A DNA stretch of 49,678 nucleotides from positions 1-49,678 of the forward strand of contig JAEUJP010000707.1 in assembly GCA_016793725.1 (NCBI GenBank), in the 5' to 3' direction. Below, piece after piece: positions 1 through 8,261 of this stretch; within the stretch, counting starts at the first letter, position 1, and each line of letters opens with the position of its first letter. The notes under the pieces were generated by a model that saw nothing but the letters and a program-made list of their open reading frames with translations, did not search any database and was not told where the DNA came from. Position numbers and translations under genes: made by a program. Source of the stretch: Myxococcaceae bacterium. Its GTDB lineage: Bacteria > Myxococcota > Myxococcia > Myxococcales > Myxococcaceae.

Positions 1-93
1 GCCGCGGGAGCCCTGCCGACCGACCCGCGTTGGCAGTCGTCGTGCCGCGACGGAGCGTGCGGTCATCGGAACAGCCTCTCTGGCTGCGCCCGC

Positions 94-1203
94 TCAGTCG
101 CCCTCGGCGCGCCGCCACTCGACCGGCAGCACCGCCTGCAGCCACTCGGGGTCTCGCACCGTCGACCTGCACAGCCGCAGCCACTTGAGCCGCGGCTTCA
201 GCTCCACGAACCGCCGCCACGCCTGCGGGCTGCACGACAAGCCGCCCAGGTCCAGCGACCGCAACGAAGACAGCCGCTCCCACCGCCCCAGCACGTCGAG
301 CACCACGTCGCCGTACGGCTGACCCGCGCCCGTGCCGAGCAGCCCCAGGTGCTCGAGCCGCGCCACCGCGCCGCTCTCGAGCAGCTCGGAAAGCGCCGCC
401 CCATCGAGCTCGTCTTTTCGCCACGCCTCGCGCTGCAGCCGCAGCTCGAGCCACTTGAGCTGCGGCACCCGCGCCTCGGCCAGCGCCCCGAGCTGCGCCG
501 CGCCCACCGGCATCAACCCCAGACACAGCGTGCGCAGGTGCGGCGCATCGACGTTGCCCAGGTCGAGCTCCTGCGCCTGCGCGATGACGAGGTGCTCGAG
601 CCTCGGCGCCGCGTGCCACAGCCGCGCCAGGCTGTGCCCCAGGTGCACCTCGGCCTCGTGCATCGAGCCCTTCAGCGCATGCGACAGCCGCGCCCGCCCG
701 CTCGCTTCGTCGAGCGGCTCGCTCATCAGCCGGCGATCGACTTCGACCGTGCGCAGCCACGGCCGCTCCATCGACACCAGGGCATCGAATGTCTTCGACT
801 GCCGCCCCCAGCACCCGTGGTCGGGCACCACGCTCAACATCGTGTCCGCAGAGAATCGCCGCAGCCTCGCCGTGACGCCGTCGTACAGCACCGGCAGCTC
901 GGGCTCATCGCAGTACCCGTCGCCCCGCTCGAGCTGCTGCGCCGCGTGCCCCTCGGGCATCACCAGCGCGTCGATGAACCCGTCTTTGAACTCGACGCGG
1001 AAGTGCTGCTCGCAGCCCTTCGTCCACTCCGGGTGCTTCGCCGTCAGCGCCTGCAGCGCCGCCCGCACCTCGGCGCTCGGGCGCGACCGCGACAGCTGCA
1101 CCAGCTCGCCGCGCGGGTCGCCGCGCTCGAGCAGCGCATCGCCCCACACCTGAAACGCCGCCGAACCCGGAGGCTCGGCGAGCAGCGCATCAGAGGTCAT
1201 CAC
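94..1203 (-). CDS. TIGR02996-domain protein with leucine-rich-like C-terminus
   Basis: Protein of about 369 aa. The N-terminal 50 residues (WGDALLERGDPRGELVQL) match the TIGR02996 domain I know from myxobacterial proteins. The rest has spaced Leu-rich segments (LRTLCLGL, LKWLELRL, LRSLDLGGL) like an LRR/RNI solenoid, so a protein-interaction role is likely. No catalytic motif, signal peptide or membrane segment is visible. The frame opens with GTG at 1203 directly followed by ATG at 1200; the ATG is the more likely start. The first codons overlap the end of the upstream exported-protein gene by 14 bp, so the two are probably co-transcribed. The same N-terminal domain occurs in the STM4015-like protein at 20324-21400. 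Domain call is confident, cellular role unknown. Confidence 0.85.
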   Translation of the reverse strand: MMTSDALLAEPPGSAAFQVWGDALLERGDPRGELVQLSRSRPSAEVRAALQALTAKHPEWTKGCEQHFRVEFKDGFIDALVMPEGHAAQQLERGDGYCDEPELPVLYDGVTARLRRFSADTMLSVVPDHGCWGRQSKTFDALVSMERPWLRTVEVDRRLMSEPLDEASGRARLSHALKGSMHEAEVHLGHSLARLWHAAPRLEHLVIAQAQELDLGNVDAPHLRTLCLGLMPVGAAQLGALAEARVPQLKWLELRLQREAWRKDELDGAALSELLESGAVARLEHLGLLGTGAGQPYGDVVLDVLGRWERLSSLRSLDLGGLSCSPQAWRRFVELKPRLKWLRLCRSTVRDPEWLQAVLPVEWRRAEGD

Positions 1204-1930
1204 ACGGCGTGCCGAGCGGCTGACCTTCGTACACGCCCAGGTCCGTGTAGATGAGCACGTGGTTGTCGTCGACCGGCACCCGCGTCAGCTTCGTGTCGGC
1301 CTTGCCCGCCACCCACTTCAGCTCGTCGTTGTTCGCCACCAGCCGCAGCTCGCCCGTCTTCGTCGAGAAGATGTCGCCCATCGAGTCAGACACGATGTTC
1401 GTCATCGGCTGCTGCTTCAGCTTTCCCCGCGGCCCGATGTACAGCTTCAGGTCCTTCTTGCCCGGCACGTCGCGCTGCATGTCGACGAAGTAGTAGTTGC
1501 CCTTGTCGTCGCGCGCGAGCAGGTACGGCATGCGCTGCCACCGCGGCCCGAAGAAGCTCGCCCCGTCGACCATCGCCTTCGCCTCGTCGGTCTTCAGCTG
1601 CGTCAGCGCCGTCTTGCGCTCGAGGCACTCGACCGACAGGTTGCCCTCTTTGAACGTGACCTGCGCACGCGCATGCTCCATGCGCGGCTCCCACAACGTC
1701 ACACTCCACGCGTCGCGGTCGCCGCCGCCGCCCGGCGCGCGCAGCTTGTAGAACGTCTTGCCGTCACCCCAGTAGATGGACTCGGGCAACACGCGGTCGC
1801 CGCCCGGCTGTGTGATGACGTAGTGCTTCTTGCCGTCGGTGTAGACGCGAAGGCTCGCCTTCTTGTCCGACACGTCGAGCTTGTCGGGCTCGGCTGCGAG
1901 AAGGGCCGCGGTGATGAGAACGAGGGTCAT
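1190..1930 (-). CDS. Exported beta-rich protein of unknown function
   Basis: 246-aa protein. The first 13 residues (MTLVLITAALLAA) look like a short signal peptide and a mature domain begins at EPDKLD. The body alternates short hydrophobic and charged stretches, as in a beta-rich periplasmic or surface protein (KKHYVITQPGGDRVLP, YFVDMQRDVPG), and ends CDDL. I recognise no family. A longer upstream open frame exists but lacks a signal peptide; ATG at 1930 is chosen because it gives a signal peptide and lies behind a -10-like TATAGT. Its stop overlaps the following TIGR02996 gene by 14 bp, and it is divergent from the VWA lipoprotein with only 22 bp between the two start codons. Confidence 0.8.
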   Translation of the reverse strand: MTLVLITAALLAAEPDKLDVSDKKASLRVYTDGKKHYVITQPGGDRVLPESIYWGDGKTFYKLRAPGGGGDRDAWSVTLWEPRMEHARAQVTFKEGNLSVECLERKTALTQLKTDEAKAMVDGASFFGPRWQRMPYLLARDDKGNYYFVDMQRDVPGKKDLKLYIGPRGKLKQQPMTNIVSDSMGDIFSTKTGELRLVANNDELKWVAGKADTKLTRVPVDDNHVLIYTDLGVYEGQPLGTPCDDL

Positions 1931-1936
1931 GCGCGC

Positions 1937-1944
1937 ACTATAGT
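1937..1944. promoter_or_regulatory. Palindromic -10 element shared by divergent genes
   Basis: ACTATAGT is a perfect 8-bp palindrome in the 22-bp gap between start codons at 1930 (minus) and 1953 (plus). It offers TATAGT on both strands, ending 8 nt before the plus ATG and 6 nt before the minus ATG, which fits leaderless transcripts in both directions. No consensus -35 box is visible on either side. That it is a promoter is inferred. Confidence 0.5.
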
Positions 1945-1952
1945 CGCGCCCG

Positions 1953-3908
1953 ATGCTCTGCCGACTCCTCGTGTTGGTCTTGATCTCGACGACCAGCTGC
2001 CGCGTCGCCGAGTTCACCGACACCCTCACGCTCAACGTGCTGCCTCGCACCCTCGACGACGACGGCGACCGCGCTCGCGTCATCATCGCCACCAACGACC
2101 GCTTCGGTGACCCCGGCGTCGGCACGGTGCACGTCGCGTCTACCGCCGGCTCTCTGCGCGACGGCCTCGAGCTCGTCGCCGGCCGCGACGGCACCATCGA
2201 GACCGAGCTCGTCTGCGACGTGCGCCGCGACCCCGACTGCCACGACGTCGTCACCGTCACCGCCCGGTGGGCTCCGGCCGGTGGTGCCGAGCTGAACGCC
2301 ACCCGCACCGTCAACATTCGCACCACCGACGCGTTCACCGCCGCCTGCGCGTTCTCGAACCGTCGCGTGCTGAAGCGGCTCGTGGGCGAGCCACCCGCCG
2401 TGCAGCTCGCCGTGCTCGACACGGGCTCCGAGGTCGTGCGCGGGCCCAAGGGCGTCGCCCTGTGGGACTCGACGACCGCCGTCGCCGCGTTCGCCGCCCA
2501 GGTCGCTTCGCGCGGCGCCACCGTGAGCGAAGAAGAGCAGCTCGTGCGCGTCGCGCTCGGCAGCGCGGGCGCCATCGGCAACCCGCTCGTGCAGACCTTC
2601 ACCACGTGGGACGGGTTCGCCGCCGCGCGCAGCACGTTCGAGCTCGGCGCCACCGGCGACGCGAAGGCCGTGCTCGAGCAGCTCTCGCTCGCGGCCGGCG
2701 CCGGCACCACGGGCCTCTCGGGTCAGGCCGGCAAGAGCGGGCCGTTCAAGGTGCAGCTGCTGGTCGTGCGGCACGACACCTCGAGCGCGGTGGTGCTCGG
2801 GCTGCACGACGCGGCGACCTTCACCGAGGGCTCGGCGTTCGACCTCGAAGACCTCGCCGGGGGCTCAGCCGTCGCGTTCGCCGAAGACGCCCCCGTCGAC
2901 CACTGCGACATCTTCATCGTGCAGCCGACGAAGAAGGTCGACTTTCTCTGGGTGGTCGACGACTCGTGCTCGATGGCGACCTCGCAGAACGCCGTCGCCC
3001 GCGTCGGCACCCAGGCCGCGGCGCGCGTTCGAGGTGCCCAGCTCGACTTTCGCGTCGCCGGCGTCAGCACCGGCTGGTTTGCGCCCGCCTTCTTCGGCTC
3101 GACCCGCGCGTGGACCACCGACACGAACCGCATGATCAGCTGGTTCACCGGCAGCGGCCCCCTCTCGTGGGGCACCGGCGGCAGCGGCGACGAGCGCGGC
3201 TTCGAGGCCGTCGAGGCCTTCATCGCCACCGGCGGGTTTCGCGAAGACTCCGAGGTGCACGTCATCTTCTTGAGCGACACGCGCGACCACTCACTCTTCT
3301 TGCGTGCCGCCGACATGAAGGCGCTGTTCGCAGCCAACTTCCCCAAGCAGCGCGTCGTCGTGAGCGGCATCGTCTGCCCCGAGGGCGAGCTGTGTGGCGA
3401 CGACCCCGAGTACGACGTCGGCCAGTACCACTCGCTGATTCGTGAGACCGGCGGCGTGCTCGGCAGCATTCAGGTGTTCAGCCCGCTCATCGTGACTCCG
3501 GCGCTGCAGCGGCAGCAGGCCGAGACCATGAACCGCATCGTCAACACCGTGGTGACGGGAGCTGGCGTCGCGCTCAAGCACCGCGCCATCTTGCCCTCGA
3601 TTCGCGTCGCGACCTCGGGCGTCGTCGACCCGGGCTGCGACAACCGCGACATTCCCCGCAGCACCGAAGACGGCTGGGACATGGACCCCGCAACGGGTCG
3701 CATCGCGTTCTACGGTCGCTGTGTGCCGCTGCCCGCCGCCACGATGGTCGTCTCGTACAAGTCGTGGGCGCGCTTCGGTACGCAGCTGCACGAGATCATC
3801 GACCCCCGCTTCGCCGTCGCTGCGCCGACCGGTGACGGCGGTGTGGGCCCCCCTGATGCGGGCGTGACCGGTGATGCCGGCTTCGCCGACGCGGGCGACG
3901 GCGGCTGA
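1953..3908 (+). CDS. Lipoprotein with von Willebrand factor A-like domain
   Basis: 651-aa protein. An N-terminal hydrophobic stretch ends in a lipobox-like TTSC with Cys at residue 16, so it is probably an outer-surface lipoprotein. Residues about 20-120 look like an Ig/beta domain. From about residue 330 there is a VWA-type fold: VDFLWVVDDSCSM supplies the MIDAS DxSxS motif (D336, S338, S340), followed by amphipathic strands typical of VWA. The C-terminus is a Gly/Asp/Ala tail (DAGVTGDAGFADAGDGG). VWA domains bind metal-dependent ligands or mediate adhesion; the ligand is unknown. The stop overlaps the next start as TGATG, so the downstream membrane protein is translationally coupled. Confidence 0.88.
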   Translation: MLCRLLVLVLISTTSCRVAEFTDTLTLNVLPRTLDDDGDRARVIIATNDRFGDPGVGTVHVASTAGSLRDGLELVAGRDGTIETELVCDVRRDPDCHDVVTVTARWAPAGGAELNATRTVNIRTTDAFTAACAFSNRRVLKRLVGEPPAVQLAVLDTGSEVVRGPKGVALWDSTTAVAAFAAQVASRGATVSEEEQLVRVALGSAGAIGNPLVQTFTTWDGFAAARSTFELGATGDAKAVLEQLSLAAGAGTTGLSGQAGKSGPFKVQLLVVRHDTSSAVVLGLHDAATFTEGSAFDLEDLAGGSAVAFAEDAPVDHCDIFIVQPTKKVDFLWVVDDSCSMATSQNAVARVGTQAAARVRGAQLDFRVAGVSTGWFAPAFFGSTRAWTTDTNRMISWFTGSGPLSWGTGGSGDERGFEAVEAFIATGGFREDSEVHVIFLSDTRDHSLFLRAADMKALFAANFPKQRVVVSGIVCPEGELCGDDPEYDVGQYHSLIRETGGVLGSIQVFSPLIVTPALQRQQAETMNRIVNTVVTGAGVALKHRAILPSIRVATSGVVDPGCDNRDIPRSTEDGWDMDPATGRIAFYGRCVPLPAATMVVSYKSWARFGTQLHEIIDPRFAVAAPTGDGGVGPPDAGVTGDAGFADAGDGG

Positions 3909-4333
3909 TGTTGCCGCTGTGCGCCGCGCTGCTGCTCGGCCAGACGCTCGTGCCTTCGCCCGAGCTCGCCGCGAAGCTCGCCGACATCGAGGCGCGCAGG
4001 CCCGCGCTCGAGTCTCGCCGCAACGTGGCGACGGGGCTGCGCGTCGCCGCCTACTCGACCTACGTGCTGAGCCTCGCCGCCGTCGGGTGGATGATCGCCG
4101 AGCTCGTGCTCGAGGGCGGCAAGCGCGCGCCCGAGCCCCTCGCAGGCACTCCGAAGCCGAACAACGTCGCGCCAGCGGTGCCCGGTCTCATCGCGGTCGG
4201 CGTCTTCGCCGTCGGCGCCATCTTGCACGTCACGGCGACGGTGATGGACTGGAACACCGACGCCGCCGAGTTCGACCTCGCCGACGAAGAGCGCCTCTGG
4301 CGATGGAAGCTGCGGCCCCCCGACGCAGAATAA
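3908..4333 (+). CDS. Small membrane protein, hypothetical
   Basis: 141-aa protein with an N-terminal hydrophobic start (MLPLCAALLLGQ, a possible signal peptide), a short amphipathic segment, then two transmembrane helices at about residues 46-70 and 90-112 (VPGLIAVGVFAVGAILHVTA), and an acidic C-terminal tail. The ATG at 3908 overlaps the TGA of the VWA lipoprotein gene, indicating one operon and probably a shared function at the envelope. I do not recognise the family. It ends immediately before the inverted-repeat element at 4335. Confidence 0.75.
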   Translation: MLPLCAALLLGQTLVPSPELAAKLADIEARRPALESRRNVATGLRVAAYSTYVLSLAAVGWMIAELVLEGGKRAPEPLAGTPKPNNVAPAVPGLIAVGVFAVGAILHVTATVMDWNTDAAEFDLADEERLWRWKLRPPDAE

Positions 4334-4334
4334 A

Positions 4335-4424
4335 AAAGGGGACAGGCTACTTTTTGTCGCCGTTGTGCAATCGCCTGGCGCAAGTTGTATGCCGCGTTGC
4401 GCAGAAAAGTAGCCTGTCCCCTTT
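4335..4424. repeat. 20-bp inverted-repeat element between convergent genes
   Basis: Two perfectly complementary 20-bp arms, AAAGGGGACAGGCTACTTTT at 4335-4354 and its reverse complement at 4405-4424, flank a 50-bp spacer. The right arm is itself bracketed by an 8-bp direct repeat TTGCGCAG (4397-4404 and 4426-4433). The element fills the gap between the stop codons of two convergent genes. From memory, GGGGACAGGCTACTTTT-type palindromes recur in many genomes and some lie near IS200-like REP-associated transposases; I could not check this. It could be a non-autonomous repeat, a bidirectional terminator, or both. Confidence 0.75.
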
Positions 4425-4433
4425 ATTGCGCAG

Positions 4434-5303
4434 TCACTTCGGGCGCGTCACGTGCTGCACCGCCTTCTTCAGCTGCTCAGTCGAGTGGGGCGGGCGCAGG
4501 TACAGCTTCGCGCCGAGTGAGCGCGCGTCGTCGGGGTCGCCCGCCTCTTGCGTGCCGCAGATGATGAGCAGACACCGCACCTTCGCATCGCCCGGCAGCA
4601 CCGTGCGCAGCCCCAGCGTCGTCGAGATGACCACGTCGAACTGCCCGATGCCCTCGAGCCCCACATCGTCGAGCGCCGCCGCCTTCAGCCCGCCCTGCTC
4701 GAGCATCATCGCCATCGCCTTCATCGCCGCCGGGTGCCACCCGTACAGGTACACCGTCTGCGACGGCGATGGCTCTTCACCGAAGTCGAACGTCTCTTCG
4801 TTCTGAACGTTCGTCTTCCGCTCGCGCGGCGGCGGCGGCGGCGGCGGCGCGACCCCACCCTTGCCGTACAGCCGCGCGATGGCCCGGCCGATGGCCTCGT
4901 CGTGCGAGAGGTGAATCACCGCCCGCGACTTCTTCGTCAGCGCCAGCAGCGCGTCGACCATCGTCAGGTCGACCGGCGCCGCCACCGCAACCTCGAGCAC
5001 TTCGTACCGCCGGCCCTGCAGGCCCAGCGGCACCACCCGCGCGTGCTCGGCGAACTTCAGCGGTATCAGGTCGGCCCGCGACGGGTCGATGGCCTCGGCG
5101 TCGAGGTTGATGACCGGGTAGCCCGACTGCCGCGAGGCCGCCCGCAAGACGTCGTCGGGCGAGCAGAAGCGCCGCTCGACCAGCGCCCGCTCGATGGTCA
5201 CGCCCCACTGCTGCGCGTGCAGCGTCGCGCTCTGCAGCTGCTGCGGGTCGATGGCCCCCATCTCGAGGAGGATGTCGGTAACACTCTTGCCGGCGCGGGC
5301 CAT
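4434..5303 (-). CDS. MshEN (GspE N-terminal)-domain protein with receiver-like C-terminus
   Basis: 289-aa protein. Residues 1-150 match the N-terminal domain of type II secretion / type IV pilus ATPases (DILLEMGAIDPQQLQSA, SGYPVINLDAEAIDP, LIPLKFAEHARVVPLG, VAVAAPVDLTMVDALLA), which in MshE binds cyclic di-GMP. No ATPase domain follows. Instead a seven-Pro run (about 153-159) leads to a 110-residue alpha/beta domain (VYLYGWHPAAMKAMAMMLEQ, DVVISTTLG) resembling a degenerate response-regulator receiver. A role as a nucleotide-sensing adaptor is inferred. Its stop lies directly beside the inverted-repeat element. A -10-like TACATT lies 11 nt upstream of the ATG. Confidence 0.85.
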   Translation of the reverse strand: MARAGKSVTDILLEMGAIDPQQLQSATLHAQQWGVTIERALVERRFCSPDDVLRAASRQSGYPVINLDAEAIDPSRADLIPLKFAEHARVVPLGLQGRRYEVLEVAVAAPVDLTMVDALLALTKKSRAVIHLSHDEAIGRAIARLYGKGGVAPPPPPPPRERKTNVQNEETFDFGEEPSPSQTVYLYGWHPAAMKAMAMMLEQGGLKAAALDDVGLEGIGQFDVVISTTLGLRTVLPGDAKVRCLLIICGTQEAGDPDDARSLGAKLYLRPPHSTEQLKKAVQHVTRPK

Positions 5304-5374
5304 GACGCGGGCTCAATGTACCCGATGCCGCACGTGCAAGAAGTTCATCGCCGCTGTATTGCCGTCGGGCCCTC

Positions 5375-5743
5375 ATGACTCCCCGACTCAAGTGTGGCCT
5401 CGCCGGCGTGGCGCTGCTCGTCATCAGCCCGCTGCTGCTCAAGTGGTCGGTGTTCGACGTGCTCGAGCAGGCGCGCGCCGGCTCTTCAGAGGTCAGCTGG
5501 AGCGAGAAGAGTCACTTCGTCATACCGCTCGCGTTCTTCGGTGGCCTGGCGGGCATCGGCATGGCGTCGATGCCGAAGCTGTGGGTCGACTTCGTGCCCG
5601 GCCAGAAGCGGCGCTTCGGCGACCTCACCAGCAGCCAGAAGCTGCTCGTCATCGCGCTCGTCGCCGCGACCCTGCTCGCCGGGTTCGCCCTGCGCAGCTG
5701 GGTGCTCGGCGAGCTGCAGACCCTCGGCTACGAAGTGAGCTGA
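5375..5743 (+). CDS. Small integral membrane protein, hypothetical
   Basis: 122-aa protein with three hydrophobic segments: residues about 8-24 (GLAGVALLVISPLLLKW), 48-64 (FVIPLAFFGGLAGIGMAS) and 88-108 (LLVIALVAATLLAGFALR), linked by short charged loops. Nothing suggests an enzyme. Its 3' end overlaps the convergent diiron-protein gene by 16 bp. The upstream gap of 71 bp separates it from the divergently transcribed MshEN protein. Family not recognised. Confidence 0.72.
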   Translation: MTPRLKCGLAGVALLVISPLLLKWSVFDVLEQARAGSSEVSWSEKSHFVIPLAFFGGLAGIGMASMPKLWVDFVPGQKRRFGDLTSSQKLLVIALVAATLLAGFALRSWVLGELQTLGYEVS

Positions 5744-6531
5744 CCCGACTCGATGCCGGTGAGCTTGAGCCGCGAGTGCGTGTCGGCCAGGCAGCGCGCC
5801 ATCAGCTCGTCGCCGTCGAGCCCGAACGCCGCGACACCCGCGCTGTGCTCGCGCGTGAGCTGCATCAGCTGCGTCGACCACTGCGCCACCCGCTCTTCGA
5901 GCTGCAGCCGCTTCGTCGTGTCGAGCGTCTCGACGAGCGCGCGCACGCGGCCGATGCCGAAGGCGAGGTGCCGGCTCTCGTCGGCCGCCACGCGCTCGGT
6001 GAGCCACGTGCCCACGACCTTGAACGACTCGAGCTCGGGCACCTCGAGCGCGCCGAGCAGCTTGCCCGCGTGCAGCATCAACGTCTGGGCGAGGCCCTCG
6101 ATGAGAATGTTCATGCCGACGAGCAGGTGCAGGTCGTCGCCGGCCTGCGTGACGTCGTCGATGAACGCCGCGAGCGCGGGCATCACCGGCGCCGGGGCGT
6201 CGAGCTGAAAGAGCAGCCGCGAGAACCACTCGACGTGCCGCGCTTCGTCGGCGACCTGCGTGGCGCCGAACAGCTTGTCCATCAGGCGGGCGTCGCTCTG
6301 CACGAGCCGCGCAGAGGCGGTCAGCGCGCCGAGCTCGCCGTGGTGCGTCTGCGCGAGCAGGTCGGCGAACCCGCGCCGCAGCTCGAGCGGCACGGCCGAG
6401 AAGTCGAGCGAAGCCCACGGCAGGTCGCTCGCGTTCCACTGGCGGCGCTTCGACAGCTCGTACAGGTGCTCGACGTCTGGAGCCCCCGTCTTCAGCGCGT
6501 TACCGGCGACTGCAATCAGCGTCGTCGTCAT
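5728..6531 (-). CDS. Ferritin-like diiron-carboxylate protein
   Basis: 267-aa helical protein of the ferritin/ribonucleotide-reductase-like superfamily. The diiron ligand motifs are visible: Glu in QTHHGELGAL, EARH in VADEARHVEWF, Glu in a middle helix (MNILIEGLAQTLM) and ESRH in AADESRHLAFG, the EXXH pairs expected of AurF-like or R2-like oxygenases. Such proteins oxidise small substrates; the substrate here is unknown. A longer open frame upstream is Arg-rich and implausible. ATG at 6531 is preferred over 6540 because TACGAT at 6539-6544 ends 7 nt before it. The gene is convergent with the preceding membrane gene (16-bp overlap) and divergent from the kinase gene. Confidence 0.85.
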   Translation of the reverse strand: MTTTLIAVAGNALKTGAPDVEHLYELSKRRQWNASDLPWASLDFSAVPLELRRGFADLLAQTHHGELGALTASARLVQSDARLMDKLFGATQVADEARHVEWFSRLLFQLDAPAPVMPALAAFIDDVTQAGDDLHLLVGMNILIEGLAQTLMLHAGKLLGALEVPELESFKVVGTWLTERVAADESRHLAFGIGRVRALVETLDTTKRLQLEERVAQWSTQLMQLTREHSAGVAAFGLDGDELMARCLADTHSRLKLTGIESGQLTS

Positions 6532-6538
6532 CGTCCCC

Positions 6539-6544
6539 ATCGTA
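6539..6544 (-). promoter_or_regulatory. -10-like TACGAT for the diiron protein gene
   Basis: TACGAT on the minus strand ends 7 nt before the ATG at 6531, the same spacing as several other genes in this window. It would give a leaderless mRNA and supports the 6531 start. No -35 consensus is visible. Confidence 0.3.
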
Positions 6545-6656
6545 ACTGACGAGTTGCCGGGGGCCGAACGGCCGATCCACCCAAGCAGCACGTGCGCGTA
6601 CTTCTGCGCACCCTGTCCTCCTGCACGCCAGTGTCGTAAGCAGGTTGTCGCTCCCC

Positions 6657-8261
6657 ATGTCTCAAGACGCCACCGTGCTCGACGTCGGCGCCCGCGTCGG
6701 CGACACCTACGAGGTCGTGCGCCTGCTCGGCCGCGGCGGCATGGGCGAGGTGTGGGCCGCACGTCACCTGCGCCTGCCCGGCAAGCAGGTCGCCATCAAG
6801 GTGCTGCACACCCGCGTCGGCGGCCTCACCGAAGAGCAGCTCACCCGGTTCAAGCGCGAGGCCGACGTCGCCACCCGCATCGGGCACCCGAACATCGTCG
6901 AGGTGCACGACTACAACACGCTGCCGAGCGGCTCGCCGTACCTGGTGCTCGAGCTGTTGCAGGGCGAGAGCCTCGCGTCGCGGCTGCGCTTCGGCGTGAT
7001 GCCGGTCGACGAGGTCACGCTGGTGCTGCGGCAGGTCGGCAGCGCGCTCGACGCCAGCCACCAGCTCGGTGTGGTGCACCGCGACCTGAAGCCCGACAAC
7101 ATCTTCCTCGTGCCGACGCCGATGGGCACCCAGGTGAAGGTGCTCGACTTCGGCATCTCGAAGGTCGTCGACTCGACGACGCTGCAGACCGCCGACAAGG
7201 TGCTCGTCGGCACCCCGCAGTACATGAGCCCCGAGCAGGCCACCGGTCAGAACAGCGACGTGGGGCCACAGACCGACGTGTTCGCGCTCGGCTCCATCGC
7301 GTACGAGATGTTGAGCGGTCAGCCGGCGTTCAGCGCCGAGAACGTCGCGCAGATTCTGTTTCGCATCGCGTACGCGCCGCACGTGCCGCTCGAGCAGGTG
7401 AAGCCGGGTCTGCCGCCGCGTGTGTACGCCGCCGTCGAGCGCGCGCTCGAAAAAGACCGCGCGAAGCGCTTCACCAGCATCGCCGACTTCATCGCCGCAT
7501 TTTCGGGGCAGCCCGTGCCGCGCACGCTGCCGCCGCCCGACCGCGCGACTGCCACCGCCGAGCCGTCGGGCGTCGCGAGGCCGGGTATGGCGACCCCCGA
7601 CTCGCTCGCGCTCGGTGCCACCGCGGCGCGCACGCCGGCGCCGACCTCTTCGTTCGCGATGCCGCCGCCGCAGCGGGCCGCTACGCCGGCGCCGCCGACG
7701 AAAGCCGAAGAGGCGCCTCGACGTTCGCCGCTCGCGCTGTTCGCGGGGCTCGGCTTCGCGGCGCTCGCGGGGGTCGGGGCGGTGCTGTACGTCGCGCGGC
7801 CGAACGTGGTGACGCCGCTCGCCGACACGCAGCCAGCGCCGAAGCCGGTGCCGGTGCCGGTGCCGGTGCCGGTGCAGGTCGAGCCGGTGCCGCCGCCTCC
7901 TCCTCAGCCTCCGCCGCCGCCTGAAGAGGTGGGGGGTACGGGCGCGGTCGAGCCGACCACACCGAAGCCGGTGCAGGCTCAGCCGAAGGTGAAGAAGATG
8001 TCCGACGCCGACGCGGTGGTCATCGCCGAGATGGAAAAGCGCCTCGGCATGACGGGCGCGCTGCCGCGCATTCGGCAGCTGTTCGGGCAGCTCGACTCGG
8101 AGCCCGGCCGCCAGCGTGCGTACGGCATCGCGGGCCTCGCGGCGTGCAAGGAGCAGGACCTCGCGAACAGCCGCTCGTACCTCGAGCGCCTCACCGACAA
8201 GGCCGACCGCGCAAAGCTGGTGGCCGAGTGCAAGAAGCTCGGCATGGAGCTCGTGCAGTGA
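6657..8261 (+). CDS. Membrane-anchored Ser/Thr protein kinase (PknB-like)
   Basis: 534-aa eukaryotic-like kinase. The kinase domain (about 17-285) has the Gly loop LGRGGMGEV (24-32), catalytic Lys48 in VAIK, HRDLKPDN (141-148), DFG (164-166) and GTPQYMSPEQA, so it should be active. A Pro/Ala-rich linker leads to one transmembrane helix (about 358-380), then an extracytoplasmic stretch with a PVPVPV repeat encoded by five CCGGTG units (7845-7874), a poly-Pro run, and a helical C-terminal domain. Myxobacteria use many such kinases in development and stress signalling; the target is unknown. A TTG at 6645 is a possible alternative start. It is followed after about 100 bp by the esterase lipoprotein gene. 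Confidence 0.92.
   Translation: MSQDATVLDVGARVGDTYEVVRLLGRGGMGEVWAARHLRLPGKQVAIKVLHTRVGGLTEEQLTRFKREADVATRIGHPNIVEVHDYNTLPSGSPYLVLELLQGESLASRLRFGVMPVDEVTLVLRQVGSALDASHQLGVVHRDLKPDNIFLVPTPMGTQVKVLDFGISKVVDSTTLQTADKVLVGTPQYMSPEQATGQNSDVGPQTDVFALGSIAYEMLSGQPAFSAENVAQILFRIAYAPHVPLEQVKPGLPPRVYAAVERALEKDRAKRFTSIADFIAAFSGQPVPRTLPPPDRATATAEPSGVARPGMATPDSLALGATAARTPAPTSSFAMPPPQRAATPAPPTKAEEAPRRSPLALFAGLGFAALAGVGAVLYVARPNVVTPLADTQPAPKPVPVPVPVPVQVEPVPPPPPQPPPPPEEVGGTGAVEPTTPKPVQAQPKVKKMSDADAVVIAEMEKRLGMTGALPRIRQLFGQLDSEPGRQRAYGIAGLAACKEQDLANSRSYLERLTDKADRAKLVAECKKLGMELVQ

Noticed and set aside
1930..2710. N-terminal extension of the exported protein gene to 2710
   Set aside because: Ser/Thr/Arg-rich and antisense to the VWA lipoprotein; the signal peptide begins at 1930.
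7845..7874. CCGGTG hexamer repeat in the kinase gene as a possible regulatory repeat
   Set aside because: It encodes a PVPVPV linker, common in kinase extracytoplasmic tails; kept only as part of the gene description.
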